Positions 39,460 to 47,882 of a DNA stretch of 53,419 bases are shown piece by piece (the first letter of the stretch is position 1; each line of letters opens with the position of its first letter). The stretch comes from a virus. The notes below the pieces were generated by a model. It ran no database searches. It worked only from the letters and a program-made list of their open reading frames with translations, and was not told where the DNA came from. Position numbers and translations under genes: made by a program. The DNA lies in IMG/VR virus record IMGVR_UViG_3300036860_000129, positions 1 through 53,419 of that record, one strand, 5' to 3'.

Positions 39460-42400
39460 TCAGTCCTTGCGGTAACACTCACCCCAGTTGTGACCGGACC
39501 GGCTCGCACCCCACGTGAACGGGACCCCGCCCTTTTCGATCGTCATGTCGGAGATCACCATGCGCTTGACGTCCTCCACGTCCGCCTCGGGGATGCTCAT
39601 CACGATCTCGTCGTGCACGATCACCCGGAGCATGGGGATCAGCTCGGGGTGGTTCCGCTTCATGGTCAGCAGGCCCTCCGCCACCACGTCCCGGGTCATG
39701 CTCTGACCGTGACCGGCCGGAGCCTGTGTGTACTCGCGGCCCTCGTCGCACCGGAAGTGACGCCCGAACCCGTTGTCGAGCAGCGCGCGTCCCTCGGCCC
39801 GGATCCGCACCTCGTGCTGCCAGTCGACCACCTGCCCGAACTGTCGGCGCATCGTCTCGTCGACCCGCTGCGCCGCCTCGAACGTGATCCCCGGGGTTCC
39901 GGCCAGACCGTTGACCGAGCGGCCGTACAGCCACCCGAGGTCACAGCTCTTGGCATGGAACCGGTACGGGTCGTCATGGCGGCCGAACGCGAGATCGCTG
40001 ATCTCGTTGTGGATGTCCCGGGCAGGATCCTGCATGATCGCCAGGAGTCCCGGGTCCTGCGAGTGGAACGCCACGCACCGGATGTCCACCTGATCCGCGT
40101 CGAAGCTCACCAGGACGTGACCGGGGTCGGGGAGCATGTAAATCCGGTCAGAGTCCTCATAGCTCTTCTTCAGCACAGTCACCCCGGGCTCGGTCACCGA
40201 CCACCGGCCGAACGCCTGGAACGGCTCGAACTTGGGATGGACCCGGTCCCCCATGGTGCAGCGCATGATGTTGGCCGCGTTGGACCTCAGCCCGTTCATG
40301 TCCTGGACGGAGCGGATGATCAGCGCCGCGTCCGCCATGCCCTCGGCCTCCGCGTACTCCAGTGCCTCGGACATCAGCTCTTTGCCCAGGGAGAGCGTTC
40401 CGTCCTTGCCCCGGTCCCACTGGTCGAGGGGGAAGCCCATGGCCTTGAGCGCGTTCTCGAACGCGATCTTTCCGGCGGCCGTGCGCTGCGGCGCCTTGCT
40501 GACGCTCTTGCCGTCCTTCGTGTGAGTGGGGAACCCGTACTGCTCGTGCAGCATCGTCCGGCCCTTCGCCAGCTCGGCCGCCTGCTCCGTGATCCGGCGC
40601 TCCAGGGCGGGGACGTCCACCCGGAAGCCTTCGATCGTGGCGCGCGCCGTGATCGCTGCGACTTCCATCTCCCGCCGGTCGTAATCGGTGAGCGGAAGGA
40701 CTTCCGCAAGGCGGAGGGCTTTGATCACGTCGTCTTTGCAGTACTCGTGATAACGGGGGTCGGAATACCGGATGTGGCCCCAGCCGCCGTATTCGTCGGC
40801 GAGCTTCTTTCCGAGGTCCGACTTGTGATCACCGAGGTGGCGCTGACACAGGCTTTCCAGGTTGTACCGCTTGAAATGCGGTCCGGCTTTCGTCTCCCAC
40901 GAAGTGGGGGGATCCGCCTGGAATGCCACGAACCGGATGTCGTGCGCACGGGGAATGGTCTGCTCGACCGGGATTCCCTCGTGGACATCGAGGGCGGGGA
41001 GATCGAACAGCGCGAGGTTGACCCCGACGATCGTGTTCGGGCCGGAGATCCTTTCCAGTACCTCGGCGCGGCCGGTCGCGACGTCGTCCATGGGTCCCGT
41101 GCCGACGAGGCGGACGTACGGACCGAGGACGACCGGCTCGTGACGGAAGAGATCATCCGCGTCCCATGCCTCAAGGTCGAGCCCGACCGGCACGGAGGGA
41201 GCCGGGGGCTCATGATCGGCGAACGGGTCGGGGAGGTATTCCTCCGCCGGTGTGGGTTGTGCACCAGCCGGACGCACCTTCTGACCTGCTGGTGTGGGAA
41301 GTGTGGGCACATCTTCACTTTTGCCTATGGGCGGGAGTGTGCCGGAGGGGGCCTCACCGCCGGTGTCCTGGTCTGTCCGGGTTTCTATCGGAGATGTCCC
41401 GGTTTCATCTGATTCAGAATCGGACGTTTCGGAAGTGTGGGGTGGTGTAGGACATTTGGGATTCTCCTGGTAACCCCTAGGCGATGACTCAGTTGACTCG
41501 ATCCGACCAAGATCATCTTTCTGGATCACACACTCTGTGCCGCCTATACCCTTTACCAGGGAGTGTGGGTCACTACCCACACCGCGCACATCGGATGAAA
41601 CCGGACTATTTCCAGTAGAAACCGGGACATTTGCACTGTCCTGGTTTGCCCCAGGTGTGGGTTCCTTGTCCGGATTGTCGGTGTTGGTTGCCCGGACGGT
41701 GACAATCTCTCGGTCCTCCCCGATGTGGGTTGTTACGTTCAGCCCTGCGTTCTTGTTCCGGTGGGAGAGTCGGACATCTCCCACACCCGGGATGGACCGG
41801 AGCCGCTCGGAGAATTTCGGACGGCTCATCACGTTCGCCGGGGAGTCATCGCGTGCCCAGATCTTGAATGCGGTGTAGAGCGAGGACACCGAGTCACCGG
41901 CCTCGGGCCCGACCATCCGGCCGACCGCCTCGGGGTGCACGTCGCACCGCAGAGCCACCCAGCGGGCGACGCGGTCCGACGAGGTCTCGAACTCCTTCTG
42001 AGCGTCCGGGTCCGAGGGGAGATAGAGACCGCGCTCGGAGAACTTCCGCCAGGCTCCGACCCACCGGCGCAGGATGCCCGGCAGCTCTTCGCGGATCATC
42101 CGCTCTTCGATCTCCGGCTTTTCGTTCCCGGCGAACGACCGGTCGAACTTGAAGGGGGCGATGCGCTGTACATAGGCCCGGGAGGTCTCACTCACAGTGG
42201 GAACCTCGTTCGCACTGAAAGCGAAGAGAGCCCGATTGGTGAAGGTGAACGTCTTCCCGTATTTCCGGTTCGCCTGGATCGGATCCTCACCGGTGAGTCT
42301 TTTGAAGAGCGAGACGTCCTCGATATGTGCGGCCGGTACTTCCGAGGCGGAATTGAGCATCTTGCCGTACAGCTCGGCCGCCATGAAACGGTCTTCCACG

Positions 42401-43782
42401 AGCTGGTGCAGACCGACGGCGGAGGTGTTGAGCTTTCCGGCGATCTCCATCATGATCCGCAGGAACGTCGACTTCCCCGAGTGGGTGGGGCCGAACAGGA
42501 ACGCCTGCTTCAGTGGGGTACGGCTCGGGTCCAGCATGGTGGAGGCGATCTCTTCGAGTGCCTCGGCCTGGCCAGGGATCACGTCGTACAGCCACGCCTC
42601 GTACGTCGGGCAGACCGCGTCCGGGTCCCACCCCACCGGAATCTGAACGGTGCTAAGATACTTCGGATCATGGGGGAGCATCTCCCCGGTCCTCAGATCG
42701 ATCATGCATGAAGCCGTGTTCAGGAGAGGCTCCGTGGCCTTGCCTCCGACCCGGAGTCCCCGTCCGGACAGCTCGCCGATCAAGAACTCTTCGATGGTCT
42801 GGCGCCACTGCGGCCGGTAGTCCTCCCCGAGCAGATCTTTGACCTTTTCGAAGAGCGGTTCCTTTCCGACGTCGATCCGGAAGGCGCCGTTGCGGTACAG
42901 GGCGATCATGGATCCGGCCGCGAGCGCGGCGGGCTGACTGTCCAGTGCCGCCAGGGCCGTGGTGCGCGCGAGGAACTTCCCCTGATCATTGAAGTACTTG
43001 CTGTTGCTCTTCCGGTTGGGAGCGCGGCCGAGCTTGGTCGTGGCAAGATCACTGATCCGCTGAATGTAGCTGGTCCGCTTGTCCTTCGGCCTCCGCCCGA
43101 GAACATCGTCCAGTCCCTCTTTGTCCTTCGCTCCGGCCAGCTTGGCGAACACGATCTCGTCCGCGCCCTCGACCTCAAGAGCATCCTTGAGTCCGGCCGC
43201 CGCGTCGTAGACACCCCGGTTCGAGGTGAAGTCCGCGTCAAAGAGAATGATCACTCTGCGGCCGTCGGCCCAGGTGAGATCCGTCCCGATCCAGTTGTTG
43301 CAGCCGGGGACCGCGACCACGCCCCACCCCTCCGGTGCCCAGGCCGCCGCGCTGACCCCCTGCTTGGAGCCCTCGACGAACAGATACGGATCATCACTGT
43401 TCCGGGGCGTGCGGAGGTGGTTCAGGAACGTCCCCGACTCCTTTGGAGCCAGGTACTTATGGGTCTTGCCGTCCGGGGTGGTGATCGCTTCGTCCGGCCG
43501 GTACTGCGGGATGTCCCGGTCAAGATCCTTCCAGGTGAAGATCATCCCCCTCTCGGCCTCACCGAGGAAGCCGTTCCACGGGCCGTAGATCTCGTCAGGG
43601 ATGTGCTCCGGCTCCGCCACGGCCGTGATCCCGAAGCGGCGCGCATTCTCGGGGGAGATCGCGGCGTCTTGAAGGATCTTGAGCGACTGGAGGCTGAACG
43701 GCCGCCCCAGTGCATCGAGAACTCGATCTTGTGCCCCTGGCCCCGCGTGACCGTTTGAGGCCGCGTCAATGTCAGTGGTCAT
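39460..43782 (-). CDS. primase-helicase / exonuclease / family A DNA polymerase fusion
   Basis: 1440 residues. ~100-235: Toprim-like primase region (VVAVPGCNNWIGTDLTW; VIILFDAD near 180). ~320-620: D5-type SF3 helicase with Walker A FLFGPTHSGKST near 430 and a following FAFSANEVPTV. ~620-680: winged-helix-like end. ~690-860: Ser/Thr/Pro-rich linker, whose DNA carries iterons. ~865-1050: proofreading exonuclease (DLEAWDADDLF; ALFDLPALD; YCKDDVIKAL). ~1060-1440: PolA with motif A SFDADQVDIR, motif B KSCDLGWLYG and motif C VHDEIV. These activities are usually separate proteins, so one chain could unwind, prime and copy DNA. Motif A reads DADQVDIR where DYSQIELR is typical, with the Asp kept. Downstream of the regulator gene on the same strand. 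Confidence 0.88.
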   Translation of the reverse strand: MTTDIDAASNGHAGPGAQDRVLDALGRPFSLQSLKILQDAAISPENARRFGITAVAEPEHIPDEIYGPWNGFLGEAERGMIFTWKDLDRDIPQYRPDEAITTPDGKTHKYLAPKESGTFLNHLRTPRNSDDPYLFVEGSKQGVSAAAWAPEGWGVVAVPGCNNWIGTDLTWADGRRVIILFDADFTSNRGVYDAAAGLKDALEVEGADEIVFAKLAGAKDKEGLDDVLGRRPKDKRTSYIQRISDLATTKLGRAPNRKSNSKYFNDQGKFLARTTALAALDSQPAALAAGSMIALYRNGAFRIDVGKEPLFEKVKDLLGEDYRPQWRQTIEEFLIGELSGRGLRVGGKATEPLLNTASCMIDLRTGEMLPHDPKYLSTVQIPVGWDPDAVCPTYEAWLYDVIPGQAEALEEIASTMLDPSRTPLKQAFLFGPTHSGKSTFLRIMMEIAGKLNTSAVGLHQLVEDRFMAAELYGKMLNSASEVPAAHIEDVSLFKRLTGEDPIQANRKYGKTFTFTNRALFAFSANEVPTVSETSRAYVQRIAPFKFDRSFAGNEKPEIEERMIREELPGILRRWVGAWRKFSERGLYLPSDPDAQKEFETSSDRVARWVALRCDVHPEAVGRMVGPEAGDSVSSLYTAFKIWARDDSPANVMSRPKFSERLRSIPGVGDVRLSHRNKNAGLNVTTHIGEDREIVTVRATNTDNPDKEPTPGANQDSANVPVSTGNSPVSSDVRGVGSDPHSLVKGIGGTECVIQKDDLGRIESTESSPRGYQENPKCPTPPHTSETSDSESDETGTSPIETRTDQDTGGEAPSGTLPPIGKSEDVPTLPTPAGQKVRPAGAQPTPAEEYLPDPFADHEPPAPSVPVGLDLEAWDADDLFRHEPVVLGPYVRLVGTGPMDDVATGRAEVLERISGPNTIVGVNLALFDLPALDVHEGIPVEQTIPRAHDIRFVAFQADPPTSWETKAGPHFKRYNLESLCQRHLGDHKSDLGKKLADEYGGWGHIRYSDPRYHEYCKDDVIKALRLAEVLPLTDYDRREMEVAAITARATIEGFRVDVPALERRITEQAAELAKGRTMLHEQYGFPTHTKDGKSVSKAPQRTAAGKIAFENALKAMGFPLDQWDRGKDGTLSLGKELMSEALEYAEAEGMADAALIIRSVQDMNGLRSNAANIMRCTMGDRVHPKFEPFQAFGRWSVTEPGVTVLKKSYEDSDRIYMLPDPGHVLVSFDADQVDIRCVAFHSQDPGLLAIMQDPARDIHNEISDLAFGRHDDPYRFHAKSCDLGWLYGRSVNGLAGTPGITFEAAQRVDETMRRQFGQVVDWQHEVRIRAEGRALLDNGFGRHFRCDEGREYTQAPAGHGQSMTRDVVAEGLLTMKRNHPELIPMLRVIVHDEIVMSIPEADVEDVKRMVISDMTIEKGGVPFTWGASRSGHNWGECYRKD
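41250..41786. repeat. iteron-like cluster, candidate replication origin
   Basis: Inside the linker-coding part of the replisome gene. GTGTGGG occurs at 41250, 41292, 41301, 41435, 41563 and 41655, and inverted at 41576 and 41780. Two copies form a perfect hairpin GTGTGGGT-CACT-ACCCACAC (41563-41582). TGTCCCGGTTTC (41395-41406) is exactly inverted at 41618-41629, with variants at 41374-41385 and 41597-41606. This part is also AT-richer than its surroundings. Confidence 0.6.
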
Positions 43783-43806
43783 CGCTGACCGCCTTCCGGG
43801 TTGGGG

Positions 43807-44025
43807 CTAGCTGGGGTTCGAGGAGACTACCGCTACCGGCTCCACCACCAGCGTGCTCAGTCGGTCCACTTCCGCCGGGTCGATCCACACCCGGCCGAAT
43901 CCGTCCCGGTACTTCGTGAGCTTCCGGGTCTTCAGGTAGTAGTCGATCGACCGGATATGACGGCCGAGCCGGTCGGCCGCCTGCTGCCGGGAGATCATGT
44001 CTTTGGTGCTCTTCGCTGTGGTCAT
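43807..44025 (-). CDS. excisionase/MerR-like HTH regulator
   Basis: 72 residues from ATG at 44025. ISRQQAADRLGRHIRSIDYY then KTRKLTKYRDGFGRVWIDPA is a winged HTH of the excisionase/MerR type (recognition helix plus wing with G-R-V-W-I). A CATAAT box ends six bases before the ATG, with CTGACA 18 bases further, so the mRNA may be leaderless. It faces the early operon across a shared promoter region and lies upstream of the replisome gene; a repressor or early-late switch role is inferred. No integrase is present to pair with an excisionase. Confidence 0.72.
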   Translation of the reverse strand: MTTAKSTKDMISRQQAADRLGRHIRSIDYYLKTRKLTKYRDGFGRVWIDPAEVDRLSTLVVEPVAVVSSNPS

Positions 44026-44031
44026 TCCCCC

Positions 44032-44082
44032 ATTATGACACCGCTCGAACATTTGTGTCAGACGCCAGGACCGTCGTATGAT
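44032..44082. promoter_or_regulatory. divergent overlapping promoters
   Basis: Leftward: CTGACA (44061-44056), 18 bp, CATAAT (44037-44032). Rightward: TTGTGT (44053-44058), 18 bp, TATGAT (44077-44082). The -35 boxes share bases, so the two promoters should compete. Rightward product starts 38 bases later (ATG 44120); leftward ATG is six bases after its -10. Confidence 0.6.
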
Positions 44083-44119
44083 GGAGGTGATCAAAAGACG
44101 CAGCCCCGGAAGGAAGATC

Positions 44120-44323
44120 ATGCACGCTCACGCACAGGTGATCGCCGAACCGGCGAAGACCGCCGTATACAGCAACTTCTACGATCATGACGGGATCCTC
44201 CGCACCGTCCTGATCCGCGTCACCACACCGGAGCACGCGATCCGGATCGTCCAGGTGATGAACAGCGCTCCGGCCACCGGGAACTTCCCGGCTGTCCTCG
44301 CGGCTGTAGGAGCCCGCCGGTGA
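44120..44323 (+). CDS. small early protein, unknown
   Basis: 67 residues from ATG at 44120 with GGAAGGAA upstream. Alternating strands and helix (TAVYSNFYDHDGILRTVLIR; PEHAIRIVQVMNSAPATGNF). First gene of the rightward operon; its stop overlaps the next GTG. A 20-codon longer start at 44078 would overlap the promoter box. Function unknown. Confidence 0.6.
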   Translation: MHAHAQVIAEPAKTAVYSNFYDHDGILRTVLIRVTTPEHAIRIVQVMNSAPATGNFPAVLAAVGARR

Positions 44324-44604
44324 CCCGTATCCGGTGGTCGGAGGACGATCACCGGCGTATCCCCCGGAATTACCCCATGCCGCCCACACCACGCGAGATC
44401 TGCGCACTCAAGGCCGTCGAGGACGGTTCCTCGCTCACCGAGGCCGCCGCGAAGCTCGGGATCACCGCGCCCGCCCTCGGATCCATCCTGTCCGGCGCTT
44501 ACGCCAGGCTTCTCGTGAAGGACATGGGAGAGCACCACCTGAGCCAGGACCGGCGGACCATGGCGATCAAGATATGCAAAGAAAATGGCTGGTGGGACGA
44601 ATGA
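44320..44604 (+). CDS. LuxR-like HTH protein
   Basis: 94 residues from GTG at 44320 (GTGA overlap). MPPTPREICALKAVEDGSSL and TEAAAKLGITAPALGSILSG form a LuxR/GerE-type HTH (TPRE start, LGIT recognition helix, then ARLLVKDMGEH). Ends GWWDE. Likely a DNA-binding regulator of early transcription. Confidence 0.68.
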   Translation: MTRIRWSEDDHRRIPRNYPMPPTPREICALKAVEDGSSLTEAAAKLGITAPALGSILSGAYARLLVKDMGEHHLSQDRRTMAIKICKENGWWDE

Positions 44605-44984
44605 CCATTGACCGGCACTCCTGCCTCGGGGGAGGACTTCAGCTCGGGGACTCGTTCGACTGCCCGAAGTGCTGGGCGGAACTGATCAAGTCCCTGTACC
44701 CTGCCGCCGAGACTCCTCACCTGATCATCAACGATCCCGGCAAGACCGTGGATCTTGACGAAACCTTGCGCGAGGTTTCGCCCCCTCGCGTCGAGCACCA
44801 CACCATGGCGGATACGGAGCCCGTTGACGACGGTCCCGGTGGCCGGTGGGTCGTCACCTGCTCCTGCGGCTGGACGGACTCTGGCCGGTACGCCCGCGAC
44901 ACCGGCGAGGCGGTCGCGCTCCGGCTGGCCAACTTGAAGGGAGACCAGCACGAGAAGGACCCCGGAGAGGACGGCCATTCATGA
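44601..44984 (+). CDS. zinc-motif protein, unknown
   Basis: 127 residues from ATG at 44601, which overlaps the previous stop (ATGA). A first Cys/His group (HSCLGGGLQLGDSFDCPKCW) and a second (VVTCSCGWTDSGRYARDTGE) frame a linker carrying the 20-bp palindrome (ETLREVS). The C-terminal CSCGW module with a helical continuation recurs in small actinomycete proteins. The longer frame upstream is a shadow of the HTH gene. Confidence 0.6.
   Translation: MTIDRHSCLGGGLQLGDSFDCPKCWAELIKSLYPAAETPHLIINDPGKTVDLDETLREVSPPRVEHHTMADTEPVDDGPGGRWVVTCSCGWTDSGRYARDTGEAVALRLANLKGDQHEKDPGEDGHS
44760..44779. repeat. 20-bp palindrome, copy 3 (intragenic)
   Basis: GAAACCTTGCGCGAGGTTTC: two bases off the consensus palindrome, still symmetrical at both arms except one position. 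Encodes ETLREVS. Confidence 0.7.
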
Positions 44985-45142
44985 CGAGTCCGACCGGCCG
45001 CCATCGCCGGAGGAAGGGGATCACCCTGTCCGCCCTGGAACTCACAATCATGATCCTGTTCGGGACCCTGGGCGTTCTCATGGTCATCTCTGCACAGCTG
45101 CTGTCCCGTCCCTCGGGGCGCCACGGAAGGAAGACCGCGTGA
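44981..45142 (+). CDS. single-pass membrane protein (53 aa)
   Basis: From ATG at 44981 (ATGA overlap). Basic start (MTSPTGRHRRRKG), one membrane helix (LELTIMILFGTLGVLMVISA), basic end. Function unknown. Confidence 0.55.
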   Translation: MTSPTGRHRRRKGITLSALELTIMILFGTLGVLMVISAQLLSRPSGRHGRKTA

Positions 45143-45330
45143 CAAAGAAGATCGAACAGCGGGTGGAAGCTCTCCCGACCGACACGACAGGGGCCCCGGT
45201 CATCACCGAGTGCCCCGCGACGGGGTGCCTGGATCTCGACCTGTGGACCATGGAAGCGGCCGGAGGAAAGACCTGGATCGTGGTGTGCGGTTCGGGCCAC
45301 CTGGCATTCCTGATCAAGAAAGAGGACTGA
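45139..45330 (+). CDS. small protein with paired Cys, unknown
   Basis: 63 residues from GTG at 45139 (GTGA overlap). VITECPATGCLDLDLWTMEA and WIVVCGSGHLAFLIKKED give three Cys and a His in a zinc-ribbon-like arrangement. Unknown role. Confidence 0.55.
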   Translation: MTKKIEQRVEALPTDTTGAPVITECPATGCLDLDLWTMEAAGGKTWIVVCGSGHLAFLIKKED

Positions 45331-45332
45331 TC

Positions 45333-45572
45333 ATGCTGCACCAGTCGATCGAAGCAGGGTGCCTGATCTCCGTGATCGAGGGACAGCCCGAGGACACCCG
45401 GCAGCGCCTTCGTGATCACATGCTGGACGGAGAACTGATCGAGTTCTACGAGCACGTCTCGGCCCTGCTCGATCTCGTCGGCGAGGAGGTCACCCGGCGG
45501 AACGGGCGCCTGTACAAGTCCACCCCGGTGGCCGACACCGGGGAGATCAACGTGATCAGGGGGCGCGAGTGA
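45333..45572 (+). CDS. small helical protein, unknown
   Basis: 79 residues from ATG at 45333, two bases after the preceding stop. Acidic helices (QPEDTRQRLRDHMLDGELIE; FYEHVSALLDLVGEEVTRRN). Stop overlaps the next GTG. No motif recognised. Confidence 0.55.
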   Translation: MLHQSIEAGCLISVIEGQPEDTRQRLRDHMLDGELIEFYEHVSALLDLVGEEVTRRNGRLYKSTPVADTGEINVIRGRE

Positions 45573-45754
45573 GGCCGACCCGGACCGGGATCGCGCACGC
45601 TCAGGCGGAGTGCCTCAACTGCACGTTCAAGGTCTTCACCCGCAACTCCCTCGGACTGGCCGCTCAGCATCACGACCGGACCGGCCACGAGGTGCACGCG
45701 GAGCAGGGACTGATCGTGATCTACGGCGGTCAGCCGAAAGGAAAGGGATCATGA
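45569..45754 (+). CDS. C2H2-type zinc finger protein
   Basis: 61 residues from GTG at 45569. AECLNCTFKVFTRNSLGLAA then QHHDRTGHEVH: Cys-x2-Cys...His-x4-His, a classical single zinc finger spacing, flanked by strands. Likely nucleic-acid or protein binding. ATGA overlap with the next gene. Confidence 0.62.
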   Translation: MRPTRTGIAHAQAECLNCTFKVFTRNSLGLAAQHHDRTGHEVHAEQGLIVIYGGQPKGKGS

Positions 45755-46236
45755 CACAGCCGTACAACCCCCGGATCGTGTTCGCGGCCGTGGTCGCATT
45801 CACCGAAAAGATCACCAAAGACGGCCGGGTCCTGGTCACCCCCGAGGACTTCCACGTCCGCCCCGGATCGCACGGATACCCGCTCCCCGTCATGTGGACG
45901 CCCCCGAACCATGGCGGGAAGCCGGTTCAGTCCGTCCGGGTCGGAGTGATCGAGGAAGCATACGTGATCGACCACCGGCTGATCACCTTCGGACACATCG
46001 ATGAGAGTGAGCACGGCCGCAGAGTGGCTGAGCTGCTCGACTCCGGCCAGTGGTTCCTGGAGATCGACATAGACTCCGGCAGCATGACGTACGACCTTGA
46101 TCCAATGCCCGCTCCGTTCGAGGCGGTCCCCGTCGGTCCGGTGATCTTCAAAGACTGGAGGCTCCGCGCCGCGTGGGTCGGCACTCAGCCCTGCTGGGAC
46201 CTCCCGTCGGTGCAGATTCAGGAGATCACCCGATGA
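45751..46236 (+). CDS. hypothetical protein
   Basis: 161 residues from ATG at 45751. Mixed sequence with GYPLPVMWTPPNHGGKPVQS, VRVGVIEEAYVIDHRLITFG and an acidic central helix, ending in WVGTQPCWDLPSVQIQEITR. The GHIDE segment and beta pattern recall the N-terminal part of prohead-protease-like folds, but catalytic residues are not evident. Role unknown; coupled to the helicase gene. Confidence 0.55.
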   Translation: MTQPYNPRIVFAAVVAFTEKITKDGRVLVTPEDFHVRPGSHGYPLPVMWTPPNHGGKPVQSVRVGVIEEAYVIDHRLITFGHIDESEHGRRVAELLDSGQWFLEIDIDSGSMTYDLDPMPAPFEAVPVGPVIFKDWRLRAAWVGTQPCWDLPSVQIQEITR

Positions 46237-47882
46237 GCCACGGTGTACTGAATCTCAGGGAGTACCAGGAAGAAGCGATCCGGGCGGTGTTCGACTCCTG
46301 GATCACGGACATGCAGAGCCCGGCCGTCGTCCTGCCCACCGGCAGTGGAAAGACAGTGATCTTTTCCCACATGGTCCGGGACTTCCTGAACTGGCGCACG
46401 GATGTCCACGGCCGGAACATCGGCAATGGTGGAGAGCGGTCCCTGATCCTCGTGCACCGTGACGAGCTGGCGGACCAGGCACTGAAGAAGCTCGGGGAGA
46501 TCGCCCCCGATCTTCACGCGGGCAAGGTCAAGGCGGAGTCGGACGAGGTGGAGGCGGACGTCATGGTCGGCTCCGTTCAGACCCTGTCCCGGGATGCCCG
46601 GCTGGGCCGCCTCGTCTTCAGTCAGGAGCCGTACGGGGACATCGGATTGATCATCACCGACGAGGCGCACCACGCCGTGGCTCCCTCGTACCGGAAGATC
46701 CACGAGGCGTTCCCCGGAGCCCTGCGGGCGGGATTCTCCGCCACTCTGGCCCGGGGTGACGGGGTCGGTCTCGGGTCGGTGTGGGACGATGTGGTGTACA
46801 CCAAGTCGATCTTGTGGATGATCTCGCGCGGGTACCTCGTGGATGTCCGGGGCCAGGCGGTAGCACTGGATCAGCTCGACCTGTCCAAGATCAAGACAAC
46901 AGCCGGTGATTACCAGGCGAAGGCACTCGGCTCCGCCATGGTGGACGCCGACTCACCGCGCGCCGTCGCGGCAGCGATCCGGCAGTACGCGCCGGACCGG
47001 CGCTCGATTGTCTTTTGCCCGGACGTCTTCAGCTCCCTGGCAACCGCGCGGGCGATCGGTCCGAGTGCGGCCGTGGTCACCGGGACCACCCCGACCGAGG
47101 ACCGGAAGCTGATTTACAAGCAGTTCGAGACCGGTGATCTCCGGGTGATCGTCAACTGCATGGTTCTCACGGAGGGCTTCGACGCCCCGTGGGCCGACTG
47201 CGCGGTGATCGCCCGTCCGACGAAGAACCCGGCCCTGTATCAGCAGATGGTCGGCCGTGTGCTGCGTACCTGGCCCGGTAAGGACGACGCCCTCGTGCTG
47301 GACGTCACCGGGACCGGTGGCCGGTTGTCCACCCTGATCGACCTGGCCCCGGGCGAGATCGACACCATCCGCTCCGGGGAGTCCCTCGCGGACGCCGCGA
47401 TCCGGTACGAGACGGACCAGGACACGATCATGGACGCCGACTCGGTGGCGTTCGCCCTCAAGCACCGGGACCTTGATCTTTTCAAGGCGTCCTCGAAGGC
47501 GTGGCTGCGCACGGACGGCGGGGTGCTGTTCATTCCCGTCGGGCGCGGGTTCGTCTTCCTGTGGCCAGCCGGTGAGGGACGCTGGGACGTCGGCGCTGCC
47601 CCGGCCCGGGGGAAATGGAGGAAGCTCCACACCGGCCTGCCCCTCGGTACGGCGCAGGCATGGGCGGAGACCGAGGCGGACGATCTCGTGATGTACAAGT
47701 CGTCCTCGGGTGATCTTTCCTCCCGGTGGCGCAAGGAGCAGGCGCAGGGCCCCATGATCGGCCGTGCCCGCCGGTACGGCTACATGATCCCCGAGAACCC
47801 GACCAAGGGGGAGGTCTCCGACCTGATCGCGATCGGAGAGGCTTCCCAGAAGCTGGACCCCTACATGAGGAAGATCACATGA
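46233..47882 (+). CDS. SF2 DEAH-box DNA helicase
   Basis: 549 residues from ATG at 46233. N-terminal REYQEEAIRAVFDSW Q-motif-like segment, motif I LPTGSGKT (about residues 32-39), II TDEAHHAV, III FSATLARGDG, then C-terminal lobe with VNCMVLTEGFDAP (IV-V) and QQMVGRVLRTWPGK (VI). The last ~150 residues form an extra domain (FIPVGRGFVFLWPAGEGRW). Unwinds DNA or translocates on it, probably with the nuclease encoded directly after it (four-base overlap), as in RecB- or Cas4-style pairs. Confidence 0.9.
   Translation: MSHGVLNLREYQEEAIRAVFDSWITDMQSPAVVLPTGSGKTVIFSHMVRDFLNWRTDVHGRNIGNGGERSLILVHRDELADQALKKLGEIAPDLHAGKVKAESDEVEADVMVGSVQTLSRDARLGRLVFSQEPYGDIGLIITDEAHHAVAPSYRKIHEAFPGALRAGFSATLARGDGVGLGSVWDDVVYTKSILWMISRGYLVDVRGQAVALDQLDLSKIKTTAGDYQAKALGSAMVDADSPRAVAAAIRQYAPDRRSIVFCPDVFSSLATARAIGPSAAVVTGTTPTEDRKLIYKQFETGDLRVIVNCMVLTEGFDAPWADCAVIARPTKNPALYQQMVGRVLRTWPGKDDALVLDVTGTGGRLSTLIDLAPGEIDTIRSGESLADAAIRYETDQDTIMDADSVAFALKHRDLDLFKASSKAWLRTDGGVLFIPVGRGFVFLWPAGEGRWDVGAAPARGKWRKLHTGLPLGTAQAWAETEADDLVMYKSSSGDLSSRWRKEQAQGPMIGRARRYGYMIPENPTKGEVSDLIAIGEASQKLDPYMRKIT

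Noticed and set aside
39490-41412. 640-codon plus-strand open frame opposite the polymerase
   Set aside because: Low-complexity shadow of a high-GC gene; the minus strand carries clear polymerase motifs.
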